Shown in pieces: positions 1 through 4,821 of a stretch of 6,516 bases of DNA. A program made the position numbers and the translations under genes. The DNA comes from Acidimicrobiales bacterium (GTDB taxonomy: Bacteria; Actinomycetota; Acidimicrobiia; Acidimicrobiales; SZUA-35), in assembly GCA_013003325.1 (NCBI GenBank), contig JABDJU010000321.1, positions 1 to 6,516 on the forward strand. The letters are read 5' to 3'. Each line of letters opens with the position of its first letter. Position 1 is the first letter of the stretch. The notes beneath the pieces were generated by a model. The model worked only from the letters and a program-made list of their open reading frames with translations. It was not told the origin of the DNA and ran no database searches.

Positions 1-1
1 G

Positions 2-433
2 CCGACGGTCGACTCCTCCGAGGCCGAGTGGCGTTCGGTCGATCTGCCACCGTTCACCGCAGCCATCAACGCCGACGTTGCTGCTGTGATGGTGGGTCAC
101 CTCGCCGTCCCGAGCCTCGGCTCGACCGAACCGGCCACGATCGCCCCCGAGCTCACCGAACAGTTGCTCCGGTCAGAACTTGGCTACGAGGGACTCCTGG
201 TAACCGACGCGATGGACATGCGAGCTCTCGACGGCATCGACGAGGCCGAGCTTGCCGTGCTGGCTGTCGAAGCCGGAATCGACATACTGCTCGTCCCACC
301 CGACCTTGCAGCCGCGGTGCAAGGCCTCACTGCCGCTGTCGCCGAGGGACGAATCTCAGACGAGCGGCTGGACCAGAGCGTGGAACGGATCGTGCGACTC
401 AAGCTTTCGCTCGGCCTCCTGGGCTCTCGATGA
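2..433 (+). CDS. nagZ: C-terminal part of a glycoside hydrolase family 3 enzyme, probable beta-N-acetylhexosaminidase (5' end outside window)
   Basis: The reading frame is open from the left edge and ends at TGA 431-433, giving the last 143 residues. The protein matches the end of the GH3 (beta/alpha)8 barrel. It has the segment EWRSVDLPPFTAAI, a strand with MVGHLAVP, then GYEGLLVTDAMDM. In that last motif the Asp of TDAMDM (codon 206-208) is at the position of the GH3 catalytic nucleophile (compare TDALNM in Bacillus NagZ). The remainder, AVEAGIDILLVPPD followed by a helix ending RIVRLKLSLGLL, is the usual end of single-domain NagZ proteins. There is no room for the extra C-terminal domain of larger beta-glucosidases. 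NagZ enzymes remove N-acetylglucosamine from muropeptides in wall turnover. The substrate here is inferred, because the His-containing acid/base loop and any signal peptide lie upstream of the window. The gene converges on the sortase gene with a 3-base gap. Confidence 0.85.
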   Translation, partial: PTVDSSEAEWRSVDLPPFTAAINADVAAVMVGHLAVPSLGSTEPATIAPELTEQLLRSELGYEGLLVTDAMDMRALDGIDEAELAVLAVEAGIDILLVPPDLAAAVQGLTAAVAEGRISDERLDQSVERIVRLKLSLGLLGSR

Positions 434-436
434 GAA

Positions 437-1111
437 TCAAATATCGCGGCGGACCGCCGTGATGACACGATTTCCTCTATAACTGCGGGCGATCGAATCG
501 AACGTTCCTCCGCAGGTCACGAGGTGGAGCGCGTGTTCGCCGCTGGTGCGAAAGAGCTCATCGGAGGGCAGCTTCGACTTGTCGTAGAGATCGATGGCGG
601 TGACCACGTACTGTCGGATGAGCCCATCGGCGGTTTCGATCGACACGGCGTCACCGACCGCGGCGTTTCTCAGTTCGAAGAACAGGCCTGGTCTTCCTCC
701 GTAGTCCACATGAGCTGCTATGACCGACGCTCCCGGGGCATCCGGTTCGGCGGAGTGGCGATACCAACCGGCTGACAGGGCGAAGGGGACGTCGAGCTGT
801 TGATCGTCACCGATTCCGACTGAACGCACCGGACCGCTGATCCCGATGCGAGGCATGCTCAGCCGAACCGGCACCGAGTCGTCGTCCGGGGCAACCAGCG
901 CATCGGCCGAGGGTCGGCGAGGAATGCTCTGTACGACCGGGGAAGGCGGGGCTGACTCATAGGCCAGGTCGACCGGATTGGCAGTGACGGCGCTGCGAAC
1001 GACCACCTGGAGCGCCCCGCCCGGTCTCGAGACAGGAGGTGTGGCGACCAGGGCGACCGCAATGATCAAATAGGCCACTGTCCAATGGACGAGCCTGAAT
1101 GGATGTCCCAC
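437..1111 (-). CDS. Class F-like sortase (LPXTG transpeptidase family), membrane-anchored
   Basis: This 224-residue protein has an N-terminal membrane helix at about residues 9-24 and a proline-rich linker to about residue 75. A sortase beta-barrel runs from about 80 to 222. The catalytic set is visible: His134 in AAHVD, Cys200 in LVTCGG and Arg212 in SYRGN. The patterns VRLSMPRIGISGPV at the barrel start, GWYRHS, and TCGGTFD around the cysteine are typical of actinobacterial class F sortases; class E enzymes have TCTP instead. Sortases cut a C-terminal sorting signal between Thr/Ser and Gly and join the protein to the cell wall or to another amine outside the membrane. The start is GTG 1111-1109, immediately after the TGA of the upstream gene, with a GGGA Shine-Dalgarno-like stretch 9 bases before it inside that gene. 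Translation is probably coupled. The obvious substrate candidate is the upstream product, which ends in an LPGSG signal. Confidence 0.9.
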   Translation of the reverse strand: MGHPFRLVHWTVAYLIIAVALVATPPVSRPGGALQVVVRSAVTANPVDLAYESAPPSPVVQSIPRRPSADALVAPDDDSVPVRLSMPRIGISGPVRSVGIGDDQQLDVPFALSAGWYRHSAEPDAPGASVIAAHVDYGGRPGLFFELRNAAVGDAVSIETADGLIRQYVVTAIDLYDKSKLPSDELFRTSGEHALHLVTCGGTFDSIARSYRGNRVITAVRRDI

Positions 1112-1222
1112 TCAGCCGTTTCCCGTTCGTCGCAGCCGCTGTTGGCCGACCAGAGTGAACAGGCCGAGGGCGCCGGCGGCGGCGACCAGAAGCCCGGTGA
1201 TGGGGTCGCCAGACCCTGGCAG
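1112..1222 (-). other. C-terminal cell-wall sorting signal (LPGSG, hydrophobic helix, basic tail)
   Basis: The last 36 residues of the pseudokinase-like protein have the three-part layout of a sortase substrate. LPGSGD is encoded at 1222-1205. A hydrophobic stretch of roughly 18 residues follows, and the end is QRLRRTGNG. The pentapeptide differs from canonical LPXTG by Ser for Thr, a substitution known to be tolerated by some sortases. The sortase gene begins on the next base after this gene's stop codon, which supports reading the element as a real sorting signal and not a plain membrane anchor. Cleavage would be expected between Ser630 and Gly631. Confidence 0.75.
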
Positions 1223-3100
1223 CAGGCCACTGGTTCCCGTCGGAATACCGTTCGGGGCCGATCCAAGTCCGCCGATGCGCTGCAGAATCAGCCTCCCGTC
1301 AGCAAGGTAGGTAGCCGCCGTGGCCTCACCCTCGGTGTTGGAAATGATCGTGGCAAGCAGGGCCGTGCCGTCCTCGCCGCTGATCGTGACCTGGTAGTCG
1401 CCGGCGGGAAAATCTCGTGAGAGAACCGCTCCCGGCGAGATCGCTTGTCGCCGAAGAGCCTCGCCTTCGGCGACCGGTTCGATGGAAACCTCGATGGTGG
1501 CGTCGGTGGGATTTCGGACCGCTAGGCGACCCTGACCGGGGCTCAGGGTGCTGAGGTCATCAGCGAACGTGGTGAACCCTGCCCCGTCTTGTCCGGCGGT
1601 GACTACAAGGGACTCGGGTTCGCCGGATATCGGAACCGCGCCCGAGACGAGAGGACTGTCGGTCCGGTCGACGCTGAGGGGTGCTGGTGAGTCGACTGCG
1701 GCAAAGAGGTCGATGTCGTAGGTGCTTGGGTCTAGATACAGCGGGCCTGCGATCTCGCCCGGCTCGAATCCGGCGATCAGTAGTTCGCCGTTCAAGTAGG
1801 CGTCCACCCGAGCTTCGGCCAGGCCGTGTACGAGCTCGAGTCCGGCCTGATCGACCGGAACGGCGGGAACATCGGGTGGGGTCGGCAGGGTCGTCACCGA
1901 GGTCGGAGGTGCCGTTGTTGTTGTTGTCGTCGTCGTCGAGCTTGTCGTCGGGTCCGACGTGGTGGGTTGCTCTGTCGTGGTGGGCTGCCTTGTCGTCGTG
2001 GGCCGCTCGGTCGTGCTAGGCGGCTGACTGGTGGTGGTTTGGGTCGTTGGCGGCGCAGTGGTCGTGCCGGCGGTCGAATCGTCGGATCCGCTGGTTGCTG
2101 CGGCCCACAGGCCGAACCCGATCACAGCGGTCAGGCCGGCCCCGACCAGCAAGGGCAGAATCCTTCCGGGCCGGTCGCTGACGGCGGGCGTCACGGTGGC
2201 CATCGCCGCCGGTATGACGACCGCCGCGCCTTCGTCTGGTTCGTCCTCATCGCTGGTCTGATCGGGCAGGAAGATCGGCGAATCGGCGAAGGTCATCGGC
2301 GTGTAGGTCCGAATGATCCCGCTTCCGACCTCTTCGAGTCGGGCTGCGAACTCGCGTGCGCTGCCGATCCTCGATTCGGGATCATCGGCGGTTGCGTCGG
2401 CAACGATGGCGGAGATCTCCTCCGGCGTGTCCGGGTCGGCGGCCGTCCCGACCTCGAGGAGACGGCCGAGGCTGTAGACGTCGCCGGCGACCGTTGGAAC
2501 GCCGGACCGAGCAACCTCGGGTGCCATCGGAAGCTGCGGATCGGGGGTGCCGGCCAGGCTTAGCCCCATGCCGGCGACGGCAAGTTCAGGGCCGGCGACG
2601 ATGACGTCCTTGGGACCTAGCGCCCCGTGGCGCAAACCGAGGGAATGGGCCCGTTCGACGGTAAGGGCGGTCGCCAGGGTCACTCCCGCACCTTCATGCC
2701 AGGTTGGAGGACTCCGGAAGTCGAGTCGTTCCTGAAATCGGGGAGCGTCGGTACGCAGCGACACCACTACCGCCTCGCCCTTGAGATTCTCGTCGATGCT
2801 GACCACGGGAACGATGCCAGCGGTATCCCTCCCCGTGTCTCCGTTGGGAAGCGTGTCGAGAAGGCGGGTCATGTGGTCCGAGCTCCACCGGCCGGCCGGG
2901 ACTCGTTGCACGATTACCGGGGCGCTGTTGTCCGGTGTTCCGGTGCGCGGGGAGGCGAGCGCCTCGGAACGCCGGAAGCCGAACCATGGTTCCACGGGCT
3001 GCTCGTCCCTCAGTTCGAGGTCGATCCCGCCTCTACGTTCTCCGTCGCGCACCATTCGTTCGCGCTCTCCCGTCCACACAGCGCTGTCGTCCTGGGCCAC
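1112..3100 (-). CDS. Pseudokinase-like membrane protein with Thr-rich stalk, DUF4397-like region and C-terminal sortase signal
   Basis: 662 residues. Residues about 60-257 resemble a Ser/Thr protein kinase, best seen in the C-lobe. HGALGPKDV (158-166) sits where HRDLKPxNI belongs, GMG (177-179) replaces DFG, and APE (193-195), GDVYSLG (206-212) and DPESR (240-244) are kept. The catalytic Asp and metal-binding Asp are therefore missing, and I see no clear P-loop or VAIK lysine, so phosphotransfer is unlikely. An acidic segment (283-290) precedes a membrane helix at about 313-335. A Thr/Pro-rich stalk (341-409) and a region like DUF4397 (about 420-605: VDAYLNGELLIAGF, then LDPSTYDIDLF) follow. 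The C terminus is LPGSG (627-631), a hydrophobic helix and a basic QRLRR tail. No N-terminal signal peptide is visible, so the kinase-like part should be cytoplasmic. GTG 3100 is the first usual start in the frame. ATG 3055-3053 (residue 16), with GGGAGAG nine bases upstream, is a serious alternative. The role is unknown; an envelope sensor or scaffold is inferred. Confidence 0.85.
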   Translation of the reverse strand: MAQDDSAVWTGERERMVRDGERRGGIDLELRDEQPVEPWFGFRRSEALASPRTGTPDNSAPVIVQRVPAGRWSSDHMTRLLDTLPNGDTGRDTAGIVPVVSIDENLKGEAVVVSLRTDAPRFQERLDFRSPPTWHEGAGVTLATALTVERAHSLGLRHGALGPKDVIVAGPELAVAGMGLSLAGTPDPQLPMAPEVARSGVPTVAGDVYSLGRLLEVGTAADPDTPEEISAIVADATADDPESRIGSAREFAARLEEVGSGIIRTYTPMTFADSPIFLPDQTSDEDEPDEGAAVVIPAAMATVTPAVSDRPGRILPLLVGAGLTAVIGFGLWAAATSGSDDSTAGTTTAPPTTQTTTSQPPSTTERPTTTRQPTTTEQPTTSDPTTSSTTTTTTTTAPPTSVTTLPTPPDVPAVPVDQAGLELVHGLAEARVDAYLNGELLIAGFEPGEIAGPLYLDPSTYDIDLFAAVDSPAPLSVDRTDSPLVSGAVPISGEPESLVVTAGQDGAGFTTFADDLSTLSPGQGRLAVRNPTDATIEVSIEPVAEGEALRRQAISPGAVLSRDFPAGDYQVTISGEDGTALLATIISNTEGEATAATYLADGRLILQRIGGLGSAPNGIPTGTSGLLPGSGDPITGLLVAAAGALGLFTLVGQQRLRRTGNG
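1886..2070 (-). repeat. Low-complexity Thr/Pro-rich stalk with a triplet-repeat tract
   Basis: Codons for residues about 344-405 of the pseudokinase-like protein encode repeated TTT, PTTT, QPTT and similar units, with few other residues. At 1913-1936 there is a run of eight Thr codons; on the plus strand it reads as gtt repeats followed by gtc repeats. Such Pro/Thr-rich stretches are typical extracellular stalks that hold a domain away from the membrane and are often glycosylated in actinobacteria. The near-perfect triplet tract could expand or contract in steps of one residue without breaking the frame. Confidence 0.8.
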
Positions 3101-3169
3101 CCACCGGCGCCCTTCAAACGCCCAGAGTACCGAAGACGACCCACCACACTCAGAGGTGAATCAACTCAC

Positions 3170-3199
3170 AGGGTAATCAGGGGCGCACCCCCAGGTCAC
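3170..3199 (-). promoter_or_regulatory. Candidate promoter of the pseudokinase-sortase operon
   Basis: Read on the minus strand, GTGACC (3199-3194) and TACCCT (3175-3170) are separated by 18 bases, close to the TTGACA / TANNNT pattern of actinobacterial housekeeping promoters. Transcription would begin near 3163, leaving a leader of about 60 bases before GTG 3100. The GGGG-CGCA-CCCC symmetry lies in the spacer, where a regulator could bind. The call rests on pattern match alone. Confidence 0.35.
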
Positions 3200-3215
3200 G
3201 TCGATGCTGCGGGAG

Positions 3216-3243
3216 TTGAGCAGCGGTGATAGTGTCATATCTC
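3216..3243 (+). promoter_or_regulatory. Weak candidate promoter of the sugar-importer ATPase gene
   Basis: TTGAGC (3216-3221) and TATCTC (3238-3243) are separated by 16 bases and would start transcription near 3250, about 25 bases before the ATG. Both hexamers are imperfect. An alternative -10 is TAGTGT at 3230-3235, with no good partner upstream. The 8-base palindrome GCGTACGC (3244-3251) would fall at the start site and could be an operator. Confidence 0.25.
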
Positions 3244-3260
3244 GCGTACGCCAATTCTGT

Positions 3261-3266
3261 AGGGGG
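3261..3266 (+). promoter_or_regulatory. Strong ribosome binding site of the ABC ATPase gene
   Basis: AGGGGG ends 8 bases before ATG 3275. It is the best Shine-Dalgarno match at any start in the window and fixes the start of the ATPase gene. The coiled-coil gene and aroA lack a comparable site. Confidence 0.8.
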
Positions 3267-3274
3267 AAACACGC

Positions 3275-4468
3275 ATGGCTCAAGTTGTTTTGAAAGACGT
3301 CAACAAGGTCTACCCGAACGGGTACCACGCGATCACCGACCTGAGTATCGACATCACCGATGGCGAGTTCCTGGTGCTCGTCGGACCCTCGGGCTGTGGC
3401 AAGTCCACCGCCCTTCGGATGGTGGCCGGCCTGGAGGAGATCAGCGGTGGCGAGCTGTACATCGGCGACCGAATGGTCAACGATGTGCACCCCAAAGACC
3501 GCGACATCGCCATGGTGTTCCAGAACTACGCCCTCTATCCGCACATGTCGGTGGCCGACAACATCGGCTTCGCCCTGAAATTGGCCAAGGTGCCGAAGCC
3601 GGAGATCGAGGAGCGGGTTAAGAAGGCTGCCGCCGTGTTGGATCTCACCGAGAACCTCGACCGCAAGCCCGGGCAGCTCTCCGGCGGTCAGCGGCAGCGT
3701 GTGGCGATGGGTCGAGCCATCGTGCGTCAGCCGAAGGCATTCCTCATGGACGAGCCGCTGTCGAACCTCGATGCCAAGCTCCGCGTGCAAATGCGTGCCG
3801 AGATCGCAGCGCTCCAGCGCGATCTGGGAGTCACCACCATCTACGTGACCCACGACCAGGTTGAGGCAATGACGATGGGCGACCGGGTGGCGGTGTTGAA
3901 GCGAGGCTTCCTGCAGCAGGTTGACACGCCCCAAAATCTCTACGACAAGCCGGGGAACGTGTTTGTCGCTGGCTTCATCGGATCGCCCTCGATGAACCTC
4001 ATGAAGGCCACGTTGGGCGGTGATAGTTCCAATCTCACTGTCACCTTCGGAAGCAACACTCTCGGCGTCGATCCAAACGTGGCCGCCGCCAATCCGAGTC
4101 TGGCGAGCTATGTCGGCAAAGACATCGTTGTCGGTGTGCGACCCGAAGATCTCGCCGATGCCGAACTGGCCGTCGAGCCGATGCCCGCAGATCGCAAGAT
4201 CACGACCGAGACACAGCTCGTCGAGGCGCTCGGCTCAGAGATCATCGTGCACTTCCCCCTCGATGCAGAGCCCTTCGCGATTATGGACGCCGAGTTCGAG
4301 GGCGAAGACGCCGTCGAACAAACCAAGGACGAGCTGGGTCGCACGATCTACGTCGGCCGTTTCAGCCCTCGTTCGCGGGCCCGGATGGGCAATCCCCTCA
4401 CCATCGACGTCGACACGTCGAGGATGCACTTCTTCGATCCCGCCTCGGGCGACGCCATCAGGGGATAG
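3275..4468 (+). CDS. ugpC: ABC transporter ATP-binding protein, MalK/UgpC/MsiK family (carbohydrate import)
   Basis: The 397-residue length is slightly above the usual 360-380 of the family. All ATPase motifs are intact: Walker A GPSGCGKST (37-45), Q-loop Gln83 in VFQNYALYPHMSV, signature LSGGQRQR (135-142), Walker B FLMDEP (156-161), D-loop SNLDAK (163-168) and H-loop His193 in VTHDQ. FIGSPSMNL (234-242) begins the C-terminal regulatory region, whose TOBE part includes VGVRPEDL (286-293). This layout is specific to the ATPases that drive uptake of sugars or glycerol-3-phosphate. An acidic stretch (about 338-353) before GRFSPRSRAR accounts for the extra length. No permease or binding-protein gene is adjacent, so it may be a shared ATPase like Streptomyces MsiK, serving transporters encoded elsewhere. 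The ATP-binding role is certain; the substrate cannot be read from the sequence. The ugpC symbol is a family label. Confidence 0.95.
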   Translation: MAQVVLKDVNKVYPNGYHAITDLSIDITDGEFLVLVGPSGCGKSTALRMVAGLEEISGGELYIGDRMVNDVHPKDRDIAMVFQNYALYPHMSVADNIGFALKLAKVPKPEIEERVKKAAAVLDLTENLDRKPGQLSGGQRQRVAMGRAIVRQPKAFLMDEPLSNLDAKLRVQMRAEIAALQRDLGVTTIYVTHDQVEAMTMGDRVAVLKRGFLQQVDTPQNLYDKPGNVFVAGFIGSPSMNLMKATLGGDSSNLTVTFGSNTLGVDPNVAAANPSLASYVGKDIVVGVRPEDLADAELAVEPMPADRKITTETQLVEALGSEIIVHFPLDAEPFAIMDAEFEGEDAVEQTKDELGRTIYVGRFSPRSRARMGNPLTIDVDTSRMHFFDPASGDAIRG

Positions 4469-4490
4469 GGGTCCCAAAGGCGGCGAGCAC

Positions 4491-4496
4491 TACGCT
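4491..4496 (+). promoter_or_regulatory. Possible -10 element for the coiled-coil gene, suggesting a near-leaderless mRNA
   Basis: TACGCT fits TANNNT and ends 10 bases before ATG 4507, so transcription would begin only a few bases before the start codon. The AAAGG at 4476-4480 is too far upstream to serve this ATG as a Shine-Dalgarno site, which fits a leaderless or very short-leader transcript. No clear -35 is seen. Read-through from the ATPase gene is the alternative. Confidence 0.25.
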
Positions 4497-4506
4497 CAAA
4501 CGCCAC

Positions 4507-4785
4507 ATGGGTAGTTCCGGCCGGAAGGGATCAACGCTGGGTGCTCGAGCGCGAGCCCTGTTGGCGCGGACGTCCTCTGGCCCGGCCGATGATCCCGCTC
4601 CCCAAGTCCTCGATCTCGAGCTGTCCGATGCCGTGGCGCGAGCCGAGGCCGCCGAGGCCGAGGTGACACGCCTGAAGAGGGAACTTGCGTACAAGGAGGA
4701 GGTGCTGGCCGACGCCAGGATCGCGTTGCGCACCGCTCGACTCGCTTTGCGCGATCATCTGCGAATCACAGACTTCGAGCCGTAG
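4507..4785 (+). CDS. Small hypothetical coiled-coil protein
   Basis: I do not recognise this 92-residue protein. The first 30 residues are polar and basic, rich in Ser, Gly, Arg and Ala (MGSSGRKGSTLGARARALLA), and look disordered. Residues about 35-84 are strongly helical and heptad-like (AEAAEAEVTRLKRELAYKEE), consistent with a coiled coil and oligomerisation. There is no signal peptide, membrane helix, cysteine or catalytic motif. ATG 4507 lies 38 bases after the ATPase stop and has no good Shine-Dalgarno site. The frame is open and fills the gap between the ATPase and aroA with only short spacers. Its amino-acid composition is sensible, whereas the overlapping minus-strand frames give Ser/Arg-rich, shadow-like products. 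It is probably real, but its function is unknown. Confidence 0.65.
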   Translation: MGSSGRKGSTLGARARALLARTSSGPADDPAPQVLDLELSDAVARAEAAEAEVTRLKRELAYKEEVLADARIALRTARLALRDHLRITDFEP

Positions 4786-4788
4786 GCT
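4783..4788 (+). promoter_or_regulatory. Possible -10 element upstream of aroA
   Basis: TAGGCT fits TANNNT and overlaps the TAG stop of the coiled-coil gene. It would give a leader of about 28 bases before TTG 4822. A perfect 10-base palindrome, CGATCGATCG, lies at 4796-4805, around the predicted start of transcription. No convincing -35 is visible, so co-transcription with the upstream gene remains possible. Confidence 0.25.
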
Positions 4789-4821
4789 GAGGGACCGATC
4801 GATCGACCACAGGTTTTCTCG

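Larger units (their letters stand above)
3101..3274. promoter_or_regulatory. Divergent intergenic region between the pseudokinase/sortase operon and the ABC ATPase gene
   Basis: This 174-base gap holds the upstream regions of two divergently transcribed units. Small symmetric elements are visible: GGGG-CGCA-CCCC at about 3180-3191, GCTGC/GCAGC arms at 3206-3210 and 3220-3224, and the 8-base palindrome GCGTACGC at 3244-3251. None is long enough to name a regulator. The minus-strand frame of the pseudokinase gene stays open back to a TGA at 3163-3161, but it contains no ATG, GTG or TTG beyond 3100. Confidence 0.6.

Noticed and set aside
28..462. 144-residue plus-strand open frame overlapping the GH3 gene
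   Set aside because: The Arg/His-rich product is typical of a wrong frame in high-GC DNA. The overlapping frame from position 2 shows GH3 motifs.
1913..1936. gtt/gtc triplet run considered as a CRISPR-like or intergenic tandem repeat
   Set aside because: It lies inside a coding frame as consecutive Thr codons of the stalk, with no spacers or longer repeat unit.
1826..2563. 245-residue plus-strand open frame opposite the pseudokinase gene
   Set aside because: The product is an Arg/Gly/Cys-rich low-complexity shadow of the Thr-rich stalk and kinase-like region on the minus strand.
3161..3934. 257-residue minus-strand open frame opposite the ABC ATPase gene
   Set aside because: It is the antisense shadow of a conserved ATPase with all motifs intact. 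Its His/Leu-rich composition reflects codon complementarity, and it runs across the promoter region of the divergent operon.
4462..4482. Possible terminator hairpin after the ATPase gene (GGGA...TCCC)
   Set aside because: The stem is only about four base pairs and no T-run follows, so it is not convincing as a terminator.
4796..4805. CGATCGATCG palindrome as a regulator site before aroA
   Set aside because: It is short and consists of a GATC tandem that is common by chance in GC-rich DNA. It is mentioned only with the promoter candidate.
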